Positions 1 to 9,640 of a stretch of DNA of 64,000 bases are shown here, in pieces (position 1 is the first letter of the stretch; every line of letters begins with the position of its first letter). The translations under genes and the position numbers were made by a program. The DNA is from Thozetella sp. PMI_491 (lineage: Eukaryota; Ascomycota; Sordariomycetes; Chaetosphaeriales; Chaetosphaeriaceae): the NCBI GenBank assembly GCA_021432635.1, contig MU270021.1, forward strand, positions 1,391,357 to 1,455,356. Reading direction: 5' to 3'. Under the pieces are notes generated by a model. It had not been told where the DNA came from. It did not search any database and worked only from the letters and a program-made list of their open reading frames with translations.

Positions 1-635
1 CGTGATTTTCTTACCAACTTTAAGCCGCCAATTCTTTATAGTAAAACATAAAACTTTGTATTACTTTTCTAATAAGAATATAAAATCAAATAATCGTTTT
101 AAAATATTTTCTAAAATTTTCTTAAATATAATAAAAGAAAAGTGGAGATATATGTCTCCACTCTTTCTTTTCTCCTTAATTATTATACAATAAGGTTTTT
201 TAAAACTCTTAAGAAAATTATATATATATAAAGAACCTTGGGATAGATTATAACTTTATTTATAAAGAGATTCCTTTATATTTACGTGTAAAAGGCTGTT
301 AAGAAAATCACGATTTAGTATGTGATAATGAGTGATCGGCCCACATATATGATCGGCCCACCTATGGACTACGTTACTCTCTTACGATAATTATTCTATA
401 AAAATAATTATCACCTCTATTTAAAGACATCTCTTCCTAACAAGGGGTTTCAGCGGGAACGCATGGGCCGCACTTCAAATCCCTATGTAACAAGCCTATT
501 TTTCTATCAGCAAAACAGAGGGAATAGTAGCTAGGCAATTATATATCGTCTTTGTTGCTGTAGCCGATTACTTAGCCATGGACTCTGAACATAGTTTCAA
601 ATAGATATATCCAGACTTCTTAAGTGTCTATGTCG
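1..635. other. AT-rich stretch without a recognisable gene
   Basis: The first ~300 bases are strongly A+T rich with TA-rich runs and no credible coding frame; this looks like decayed, possibly RIP-mutated, repeat DNA. An 11-bp word (gatcggcccac) occurs twice, at 334-344 and 351-361. Nothing else is supported. Confidence 0.5.
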
Positions 636-2050
636 CTAACGTGAAGGAGCCATCCCAAGCCCGATAAATTCGTCAAATGCTTCCAGAAGTGACTCGTCGC
701 TGTCCACAAACCCAAAGAAACCGCTCTTCCGGAGCTTAGTATTGCTGTAGATCGTGGGCCAGGGAGTCAGGAGCGCCGCGTCTGCAAAACCGAATATACG
801 GTCCACGTTTCCAAGCTCCTTGTTCTGTAACCCAGCTTCTTCGGCAATCTCTCGCCAGGCATTGACAACCTCCGACTTCTTGGCCCATTCGGTCAGTGTG
901 AACCGGAAACGCAAATTGACCGCTGGTCCGAAGCCGCGCGGCAGCGGAGGCGCTGCCAAGGGAATCTGCTGGAAATCCACCTCGGTGGCTTGCTGCGGTC
1001 CCTCCCAGGGGAGGTCGAAGTGAGCGGCATACTTGGGCCAGAACCTGCACCAGGTAAATGGAGAGTCATCTGTAGCGTTGAATCTCTCATTCTTAGCATC
1101 GCCTGTGAGCACCGCCCACTCGCTGAGATAGGCGTTCATGAGGGCCGACGACACAACAGTGGCATTCTCCCAGCATGTAAGGTCCCCCGGGTAGATGAGG
1201 CTCTTGCCGAGCCGTCTTTGGATTGTAGCATACAAGAGAAGGGGATAGGCGAGGTTCATGGCAGCATCAGGGACCGCACCCGCGATCCAAGAAGGCAGAG
1301 TCGTGTTCCATTCGCAGCCATGCTTCTCACAGAAGGCCCGCAGGCAGTCTTCCTGTGCATAATAAAAGTTTGGCTGCGTTAGAATGCGAGGGAGAGTCTC
1401 CTCTTGAGGAAGGAAAGTTGGCCCAAGATGCATGCCGTAATATTTAGTGCCAAGCTGCAGAAGGATCCGCTTAGGGATAATGAAGGCGCCGGCCAGGCCT
1501 TCCAGGAAGTTGTTGAGAAGAGATCCTGCATGTGCTCGTTAGCACGGATGGGTTAGGGATAGAGACCCACTTTGATTTAGGTACGTACTGTTGACTCTCA
1601 CGAGCTCTTCCGCCGCGCTCCAGATGGTCCCGCCGTCTTTGGGGGGCGGCTGGATGTAGGCAAAAAAGAAGACGTAGTCCGCGCTAACGCCTTGCTTCAT
1701 TAGATTTTCTGCGATTTTCTCGGGAGCATCGAGAAAGTCCATAGGCACATGTACTACCTGGGACGGCAGTTCAGTAGCAGGTGGTCGCCGAGAAAGGGCA
1801 TATATCTTGGTCCAGCGCTCCGGGTGCCTGCACATGACTCGCAACTGGACATCGCAAGTGTTAGTTATACTTCCAACCTTGCATCGCGGCCGATAGCTCG
1901 AAAATGTCGTGTTCTTACCATGTGCGCCCCTGATATGCCGTTTGCCCCAGTCACAATTGCAGTCAAGTCCTGTTGCGAGTCAGGAAGCGTTGGCAGGCCG
2001 TGATAAATGCCATCGGAATAGATTGTGCGCGTGGTTGGACCGGATGCCAT
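636..2050 (-). CDS. PRISE-type short-chain dehydrogenase/reductase (NAD(P)-dependent epimerase-like)
   Basis: Three exons read on the minus strand: 2050-1919, 1844-1589 and 1525-636, joining in frame to 425 residues. The first exon carries the Rossmann start (VTGANGISG near residue 32). Exon 2 holds the ALSRRPP turn that follows the second beta strand. Exon 3 opens with a conserved stretch ending QLGTKYYGMHLG, whose K-x-YG is the altered catalytic site of the progesterone 5-beta-reductase/iridoid synthase-like (PRISE) family. Fungal members of about 400 residues occur in secondary-metabolite clusters and reduce enones or ketones with NAD(P)H in the cytosol; the substrate here is unknown. Intron 1 has a clear TAACTAAC branch site. 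The start was chosen because the preceding in-frame sequence is not family-like. The SMP-30 lactonase next to it lies on the same strand. Confidence 0.85.
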
Positions 2051-3035
2051 CGTGGTTCTGTAACTTGAAATTGGAGTCAGCCAAGAGGCCAGAGATAGTC
2101 TTCCTATCCCAATAAGATCCGAGCACAGCAAGAGATCTGCCAACGCACACCTACCTCGGCGGTTCGAACTGACTTGCAGTCACATATACATAGGTCATTA
2201 TTTGTGGCGTACGTCAGTGCATTATATCACAACTCTGCAGGTGTCAGGAGCGGGGAAATCATGCCGTGGTCACCTACCCGGCTGTTCTTCCACGTGCTTT
2301 ACTATTGCTACCTTGGATGTCTATTAGAATGAACCAGGAAGGTATCTACCCCCCTTGCCCCGGTATTGTCCCCAAACAGAAGTCCCACTCTAGATTCAAT
2401 ACCTCACAACCACCACCGCCACATCCACACTTTACTCAGATAGCCTAGCATAGTTCACTGAAGTAGAGTAAAAGAAGAGCCTTTCGCGGTACTACTGAAG
2501 GGCAGACTCCTTTTTCGCTCAAAGACGTGTTTCCCGTCTCCCATGAGGCCAATACTCTGTGGTAGGAGGGCAGAAGACAATTTACCTCATATTCGCATCA
2601 TTATTCGTACCGAGTATGGCTTCGGTCGGTGGGCACTGAGACGGCGCGATTTTAGAAGACTTTTGTCACCCCACTAGATGCGGGCGTTCTTGGCTGCAGC
2701 TTTTATATCCAACCACGGTCCTGGGGAATCTACTAGTGCTGTCCGATGGTGCGGGGATCAGGAAGACCACTGAGCGTCATAGTGGAGTACGCCAGCAAGC
2801 CAGTCCCGAGCCGAGGGCCACGCGAAAGCTGTAATGGGGCTCCAGAATTCGTCGGGCACAATTTTGAACAATCTTCATCGTTGCGCATGAGTTGTGCTGT
2901 TAGGGGTCACGGCTGCGAGTGGTTTGAAGTGCTTTCTTTCTTCCACTATATGGCGCTGTTCGAACCCCTGTATATGATATATATATATCTAGTTAGAACA
3001 ATCTCACCTCCCTATTATCGGTTACCTTCCCGCTG
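2051..3035. other. Intergenic region between the reductase and lactonase genes
   Basis: Nearly 1 kb with no conserved reading frame. It includes the reductase promoter and the lactonase 3' flank. Short TA-repeat near 2975-2990. No further feature seen. Confidence 0.5.
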
Positions 3036-4012
3036 TCACGGCGCACCAGCCCGCGGGACATCTACTTGCACAGCCAAGATCTTCGCCTCACGGACGTTCC
3101 TGCGTGTCTCCTCGTGAAAATCGGGTGCCGAGCACGCGAACAGTGTCCGGCCGTCTGCCCCGCCTAGCATACACGCGAATACTCCCATACCTATGTCGAT
3201 CTGCTCCACGATCTCGCCCCCCTCGCGCACCCGCAAGAGCCGCTGGCCCCCCGAGTCTGCTAGCCATATGCATCCTTCGCTGTCAAGACAACACCCGTCC
3301 GGCATTACCGCTAGTTGCACCTTGGCGAGCTCGCGGTCGGCCGGCGGTGGTCCAAAGGTGGCCCAATCTCGGCGGTGGCCCAGTGCGCCGGAGTGCAGGT
3401 CCACCCCGAAGGCACTGATGCGGTTGCCGAATGACTCGGCGACCAAGAGCGTCTTGCCGTCCGGGGTAAGGACGGTACCGTTGGGGAACCACAGATCCGG
3501 GGCGGTGGCGACGAGCACATGGCCATCGGGCTGAACCAGGAGCAACGCGGTCGGCGCGAGGGGAGCGCCGTGCATGAGGTCGAAGCCGAAGTTACCGACA
3601 TACGCCCGTCCAGCAGGGTCGACCAACATGTCGTTGAGCAGGCCGCCTACGTGGGCACTGAGATCCGCATGGGTTTCGAGGGCGCCAGAGGGCTCACGGC
3701 GCAAGATCTTGGCGTCGCGCACTGCAAGGCGTGGTTGGAGTCAGCCTTTGCCTGACAACAGGCCCGCTTGCCGCCACGCTATGATCGTAAGGCTTGCATA
3801 CTTGAAATCACCAGCAACCTGCCGTCTGGAAGCCATCCGAGCCCGGACGGCTGCTCTGGCACTACCGCTTCCACGCGCAAGTCTCCCCCGTCCTCCCTGA
3901 CCGAGAGCACCTGGTGAGTGTAGAAGTCGGCAAACCATAGCCGGCCGTCGTGCCACCGCGGTCCCTCGCCGTAGGATATGTTAGTTACAATAGTTTTTAT
4001 TTCCCGGCCCAT
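3036..4012 (-). CDS. SMP-30/gluconolactonase/LRE-like lactonase
   Basis: Two exons (4012-3802 and 3721-3036) join in frame to 298 residues, the usual size of the SMP-30/gluconolactonase family. N-terminal ISYGEGPRWHDGRLWFADF contains the metal-binding Glu of blade 1. The splice junction restores the typical LVISMRDAKILR turn. Later blades show LNDMLVDPAGRAYVGNFGFD, WFPNGTVLTPDGKTLLVAES and CCLDSEGCIWLADS, the Asn/Asp positions that bind the divalent metal. Members hydrolyse sugar lactones or other lactones, in the cytosol (no signal peptide). An upstream in-frame Met at 4060 was rejected because family members begin close to the GREIKTIV segment. It is G+C-rich relative to flanking DNA. The physiological lactone is not evident from the context. 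Confidence 0.88.
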
Positions 4013-5149
4013 GGTGCGCCGTTCACAAATGTTTGGGGAGAAAAGGTAAAGCTTGTTCACTAGGCGAAGGGGTAGATAGGGTTATCGTGTCGCAATGCCG
4101 AGCCTGGTATACATCCGTAATTAGACGGGGTTTTGCAAACCAGAGAAGGAGCGTGGCACCAGTACAGGTGCTTGTTTAGTGTAGCTCGGATGGAAGGAAA
4201 TGCAGACACGACGTCTTTGCTCCTTCCTTCTGCGGACACGAGCCATCGCCCGAAGTGGCCATTTCCGCCCCTCCAAGCCCCGCGTCGGTGACCCTGTAAG
4301 AGCCTTCTATGGCGGGGATCGGCTCGTGAAAAACTAAGTCGGAGAGCTGCGCGTTGCAGCGGCGGGGCCGCCATGACGAAACTGCTGCGATGTTGTGTTA
4401 CCTGAATCGGGACCGGGCCAAATCTTGCAGGCTAGAACGTACCTTGGCTGGCGCGGCAAGATTCTCCAAGGATATAGTTAGTGGGGTAAGTTGAGCTCCG
4501 ATGTTGTGTCTCCAAAGCTCGGCAGAGCAGAAGATCGATAGAGGCTGGAGCGGAACAGCACTGTTTTTTAGCTCAAGAATTATGTTACAGCCAGCAAAAA
4601 ATTGAAGCAGAAGTAGACACGTCCTTCTTAAATAATTTTATAAAGCTGCTAGTTGCTACAAGAGAAAATTAAAAAAAAAAAAAAAAAAAAAAAAAGTATA
4701 ACTAGTGCTTAGAGGAACGTATAAAGAAAAAGCTCAGAGGTTCTTTTTCCGTGCACTGCTTTTAAGCTAAATTTCACCTATAGTTAATGCAGCCAATTCC
4801 TGTGTCTCCAGATGCTGGCTAACCAAAACGACATCTCCGTAGCAAGCAAAACAAGCCCTACGCTACCCATTCGCTACAGGGGAACTTGTCAGGTATATTT
4901 CCTTTTAGAATATGAGCCAAGAATCGCCTCAATTAGGTTCCAAGGGCTTATTACGCCGAGTAGAGTTAAATGCTTATCTGCTTTGTCTGAAGCACAACTC
5001 GGGGGTTCTGTCCCGCCGAAGCTTTTCTTGGACCAAACCATAATCCAGTAAACCTCGGCGGACCGTTTCCAACGTGTTGCTCTTCAGCCGAAAGCCCGTA
5101 CCTACCTGCTGAAGCTAACCGAGCCGCCGAGGCTCTATCGCTAACCCCA
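4013..5149. other. Gene-free stretch with a 25-nt poly(A) tract
   Basis: No conserved frame. An uninterrupted run of 25 A occurs at 4671-4695 in AT-rich DNA; it could be the tail scar of a retroposed copy or simple slippage. No target-site duplication was identified. Confidence 0.45.
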
Positions 5150-5546
5150 GATACGTCAGAGAGGTGCCTGAACATTCGCAAAGGCACGCGCAGCTGCCGG
5201 GCCTGCAAGTGCCGAAAGGGTGCGCTGCTCGTTCCTGTCGGTCCAGGGGCAAGCTTTCACCCACTGTCGGCGGCGGGGCTCGCTGTATATTGGTCAGGAC
5301 GTGCCAGAGGAGCTGGCTCGAGCGACTCGTGACAGCGAGCGCATGGGCGAACGAATCACCATGGCCGACCCCCTCGTCCACAACTTGGCCCAGCATGTCG
5401 GTGACAACAGTGATGCTCCCACAGACAAGTCCAACTCGACATCTCAGAATCCGCAATGCGTCTTCACGCCAAACTCCATGGATGTGACCGCGGAGGTGCA
5501 TGGTGTCCCCCTACACAGAGCCTGCGTGAGAGCTCTGGAGGGCTAA
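5150..5546 (+). pseudogene. Frameshifted Zn2Cys6 transcription factor fragment
   Basis: One frame from about 5170 reads RKGTRSCRACKCRK, the first half of a Zn2Cys6 cluster (Cys-x2-Cys). The rest (RCSFLS...THCRRRGSLYIGQDVPEE) continues in the next frame from 5220. The shift lies in an aaaggg run at about 5216-5220, where one extra G would explain it. Two of the six cysteines are also replaced (Phe at the expected fourth, Tyr at the expected sixth). The downstream frame stays open to 5546. This matches the DNA-binding end of a fungal C6 regulator of the GTRSCxxCRRRKxRC type. No middle-homology domain was recognised after it. Zinc coordination would fail, so it is called a pseudogene; a base-calling error could explain the frameshift but not the lost cysteines. 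Confidence 0.72.
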
Positions 5547-8112
5547 CGGCGTGAAAGGTTTTAACAGGAAACCGGACTGTGGCTTTAATTCTAAGAGTGG
5601 CCTTCGTGAAATCTACTGTAGTTTTCTCGATCTTCTTCCGCTCTCCTTACCGTTGAGTCAGCCTTTACAATTCCGGAGCGAAATCTTTGGCATTTATGGC
5701 ATAAATTATGGCTGCTAACTATACCCACCCCCGCCAGCTGACGTTATATAATGCACAGTGTAAAGAAGTTGCCTGGTCCCTGGATTCTAATTTAGTGGAG
5801 CTAACACGCCAAAACATGTCTTTACGAGGTTCAGAAGTCACATATTAGACCAGGCAGCGCTAATATTTTGCCCGTTTGCTTTCTCCCTGAACCAAAATGT
5901 CACTAGTCAAGTAATGTCGCCTCCCTGATCCTCAACCCCCGCGCACTCTCGCTGTTGGTCGCAGGGCTTCGTCTACTATGGCAAACTGATCACTGAGGGC
6001 CTTGAACGTGAGGCTCCCGACAAGATTGAGCGGCAGATATTTGAGCCGAACTACGACGACCTGGTCCATTGGGCCCAATGTAAGCTAGAGTTTAACAAAG
6101 AGTGTTGAATAAGTGGCTTCACTCCCAGATGCTTCACTATGGCCTCCATGTGCTCAATTCAGACAAGGAATTCTTACTCCGAGACCTGTAAAAGGTTGCT
6201 CTAGCCCAACAATACGTTTTCATATCCCGGCGTAACCAGCTTGACTGTAGACACTAATGAACCTCCTTTAAGTTCGCCTACCGAACACATGGATATCGAC
6301 TATCTAAGACTTAGTATGCTGCGTTGGTAGCCCATTCCTACGCTTGCCCGGGGGAGGGGGGATGGCCCGTGAGAGTTCTCCGATCCACCGTAAGGCTGCA
6401 GGATTCGGCCTGAAAGAGCTGAAGTGATGCATATGCAAGAACGATAATTGACTGGCCAGCCCACTGATTGGGCATGGCGCTACGGCTTATCAATGAAGGC
6501 ATTAATACATGGCGATTCTTTGCTCTCCTAAACTATGATTCGGAGCCGCTCTATTGCCATTGGAGTGCTTCGATTGGACAGGATGCTGTTGTTGACCCAC
6601 CTAAAGCCATGGATTCCAAGGTTTGGCTGCCACTAGAAACATCTTGACAAGAGCGTTTAACATTATCTCCGTACTATTAGTTTCCTGCCTTTCGCAAATT
6701 TGATCGTTGTTTTATGCTAAGCTCAGAGCCTATAGCCTAGAAGCCTATGAGAACTAACGGATGAACTCCACGACGTATCCTTAATTAGTATCGATATCGT
6801 AGAGCTAAAACCCGAACAGTCTTCCATAAGTGACTAGTTTATATAATCGTCAGAGTTTCAGAGTTGTTTTCTGAGACTATTTATCGATCGCTCGGTCAGT
6901 GTAGCTTTGTAAGGATGAAACCGGTCCTATAGAAGGTGAAAGGGAAAAGCACTATTGCGAGCTGATACTGCTAGCCTTTGTGTCTTGTTGGATACTTTAA
7001 TATTGACAGGTTTACTATTGGTCTTAACCGCGTAGCCGATAACTTGGTTGCCCGTAGCAGGTGCGGCTTTTGGAAGAAAGTCGCCTGGTGCTATATGCTG
7101 TACAGTGTCAGCTTTTGATTTCACAGCACGTAAGGATGCAATAACGAACAGTGAAATAGCATAAATAAACTATCACACATCGAAAGCAAATAGGAGAGGT
7201 AGGAAGCAGATGAATACCAGTGCTTCAGTTATGATGATTTTCCCCCTTCTTCTTTCACTGTTGTGAGTACTTGGCTATGGTCTACGCACGAGATGCGTGA
7301 GGCGATTGTAACCTAACCGGGCATATATCCGATTGACGAGGTATGAACACAGATGCTGCTGTATCGCAGTATTTCGGCCTTTCCACGGACGGGTGTACTT
7401 TCTCTAGGTATTTCTGGTATCGTTGGATGTATGTGCCATTTTTTAGGCTACGTTGGGAAGGATGTTTGAGTACAAGGAGCATGGCCTTATTCGGCAAGAC
7501 TTTGGATAAAGATCACATCGTTGCATCGGGAGATTGCAGATCTACGCAGACTGGTAATTTTTGGGATACCCCGCTTGTCTGTCAGAGATGTGAACATTTG
7601 AGGTCACACAAGCGTTCGGAATAGCGAAATATGTAACTTTATAAGCGACTGATCCACACAAAATATGTTCGAGCTGGTCCTGCATTATGACCTGTGCGGC
7701 TTTGTGCCACCCACATGATTGACGTGGATTCGGGGCAACAAGGCTTGGTGAAACAGGCATATCCAACGCTGTCCCTGCCAACCATGAGCCAATATGTGGT
7801 TGCTAGGATACTGATCAATTAGCTCCGGCGAGTTGACTCACTTCAAGGCCGATCGGAGTATCACCGTGTCCTCATCCACTCATATATTACATCACGAATG
7901 CTACTGCATTTTCCCTAGTTCAAACTTCCCGGCAGTGTTTTCTGTATGCTCTCCAAGTTTCTTTGTCATAATGATCTCATCTGTACAGCTTGGATAGAAA
8001 TATTCTTCGGACTCCAGCGAGCCAGCACGTATTAAATTGCTAGCACCTCCAAGTATGATGGCAAGCCCATAGCGAGCTATCGGAATGATGCAGCGGTTCC
8101 CTATCGCTTACG
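5547..8112. other. Gene-poor stretch with a possible orphan exon pair
   Basis: No complete gene recognised. At 5965-6079 (+) an open frame follows a good acceptor (gtcgcag) and ends at a GTAAGC donor; it reads GFVYYGKLITEGLERE and then FEPNYDDLVHW, which looks protein-like. A second acceptor follows at 6128. The family was not recognised and no start is visible. Overlapping frames on both strands at 7282-7781 show no family motif. Confidence 0.3.
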
Positions 8113-9057
8113 CTAGGTCGCAGGCAGCTCTACCGCTGGGTTGTCGACGCCTAGCTCCGCTGGCCTGCCATGTCCGTGTTCCGTTCTTTGGCCCGCTCCG
8201 GGTCGCGAGCTGTGTGTGCTGTAGGCGGGATCGTAAACTCCTCCATATGTTGGCGGCTTCAGTTCTGTGTGCGCTTGGAAAGGCGTGGATCTTTCGCTTG
8301 GGCCGGGAATGGGCGAGCCAATCGTGTTCTGCACCGCGTTGTACCGCCGCTTTCGCCTCCGCATCCAGAGAAAACACCCTATCGCCACTGCAATGGCAAC
8401 GAGCGGGATGACTACTGCGATTGCGATTATCGCGCCCGTTGAAAGCCCCGTTTCGCCGCTACTCGGTAAGCTGGTTGAGCTGGTACCCGGCGCCATACTG
8501 TTTGTCGAAGTAGTCGCCAGGGCCACGTCTGTACTCTCATAGACCATGCGGACCCCATAGGCGTTGATACCCTCTGGTCCTTTCATCGTTGAAGTAATCG
8601 TGCTAGTAGTGCCACCGCTCGACGCCGTGACAAGCACAGTCGTTCCCACCGCGGGTGCCATCCACGTGCAAAACATAGTCGCCCATATTCCATACAAGTT
8701 GGCCGGGTTCACACACGACAGGGTGATGTCGTTTCGGTATGGACAACAGGTTACAGTCGTTATGGACTTGACGCCCTGTGTGTCGGAGCACGCCGTGACA
8801 TAGCCGGATGGGCATGCGATACCGGGGGAAAAGTATTCGGTGGAGGAGAGAGAGAAGTTGGGAGGCAGGCAGGACAGGTCTTTGTCGATGATGTCGATCA
8901 CGGAGAGGTGGACGCCGACGCAGTCGGAAGGAGGCGTAAATATCGCGGTCAAAGGATTTGCGTGGAATGAAGTGATGGTTATGGGTGAGTATGTACTTGT
9001 GCTTTTCGATCCAGTCGTAGACGTAGTTATCGGCGTCGTTTTCGATGTCGACGCCAT
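8113..9057 (-). CDS. Single-pass Ser/Thr-rich membrane glycoprotein
   Basis: Intronless, 314 residues from the Met at 9057 (a Met seven codons upstream is also possible). The N-terminal half is Thr/Ser-rich with a cysteine-containing ectodomain (CVGVHLS, SCLPPNF, IACPSGYVTACSD, TVTCCPYRND, FCTWMAP). A Ser/Thr stalk and one transmembrane segment (GAIIAIAVVIPLVAIAVAIG) follow. The cytoplasmic tail begins with a stop-transfer cluster WMRRRKRR and is Pro/Gly-rich. No cleavable signal peptide is obvious, so the segment may act as a signal anchor. This architecture is common in Pezizomycotina wall-sensor-like or uncharacterised surface proteins; no enzymatic domain is seen. Function is unknown. Confidence 0.8.
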   Translation of the reverse strand: MASTSKTTPITTSTTGSKSTSTYSPITITSFHANPLTAIFTPPSDCVGVHLSVIDIIDKDLSCLPPNFSLSSTEYFSPGIACPSGYVTACSDTQGVKSITTVTCCPYRNDITLSCVNPANLYGIWATMFCTWMAPAVGTTVLVTASSGGTTSTITSTMKGPEGINAYGVRMVYESTDVALATTSTNSMAPGTSSTSLPSSGETGLSTGAIIAIAVVIPLVAIAVAIGCFLWMRRRKRRYNAVQNTIGSPIPGPSERSTPFQAHTELKPPTYGGVYDPAYSTHSSRPGAGQRTEHGHGRPAELGVDNPAVELPAT

Positions 9058-9289
9058 CGTACCGAATTGCAGATGCAATATTCACAGTCCCGCAGTATCA
9101 AGGCGAGTGTTGGGGTGTCAGGGAGACGACCGGAGAACGCGTGCTGAAACTAGTGCAGAATATGACTCGGGAGGGGGGACTTTCCACTCTCAAACGATTC
9201 CATTTTAGCGTCACCGTGTATATTTCCGACTTCGGTTTCCTGGCGCCGTAGAGCTCCCGAACTTGTTAAATTGCCCGTGTGGATCGCTT

Positions 9290-9640
9290 CGTATCTAACC
9301 ACATCTGATAGCTACCTTGCCTATTTAGGAATTGGCGGTGTCAGCCACAACGTAAGTTTTGCGCATTAATATCATTAACATTTTCCACATAGCATACAAT
9401 TTATTCGAGATTATTTTCAACGAAGAATAATTACTTTGTATCTTTTTCAAGTGTCGACACGATATATACAGAGAAACCTGTTGAAATTTATAAAAAGGCA
9501 AAAAAGGATCATAGTTCCTATCTTTAAATAGGTAATAACTTGTATTATTAATAGCTACCAAGCTGATAGCGATAGTAACATCAACGACTCTTTTTCTGGC
9601 TGGCACCGTCACTCCTAAATACTAGATGTGGTTAGATACG
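9290..9640. mobile_element. MITE-like element with terminal inverted repeats
   Basis: A 17-bp perfect inverted repeat (CGTATCTAACCACATCT at 9290-9306, its complement at 9624-9640) encloses ~350 bp. Inside it, the arms continue as an imperfect inverted repeat: TATTTAGGA-x-TG-x-CGGTG-x-CAGCCA at 9322-9347, against the complement at ~9594-9621, offset by a 13-bp indel. The interior is AT-rich (poly-A/T tracts) and has no transposase; the 95-residue minus-strand frame spans the repeat arms and is a chance frame. Length, inverted ends and AT-rich core fit a non-autonomous DNA transposon. A convincing target-site duplication was not found. Confidence 0.7.

Noticed and set aside
736-1382. Overlapping frames of 68-130 codons on both strands
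   Set aside because: They are shadows of exon 3 of the PRISE reductase; no family motif and worse codon pattern.
4060-4374. 104-codon minus frame upstream of the lactonase
   Set aside because: Arg/Pro-rich translation without a family motif, and it overlaps the lactonase promoter.
4671-4695. Poly(A) tract as proof of a retrotransposon end
   Set aside because: No reverse transcriptase remnant or target-site duplication is visible next to it.
8085-8803. Several plus-strand frames
   Set aside because: Antisense shadows of the Ser/Thr-rich membrane protein gene.
9325-9612. 95-codon minus frame inside the MITE-like element
   Set aside because: It spans the inverted arms, has no transposase motif and would be an artefact of low stop density.
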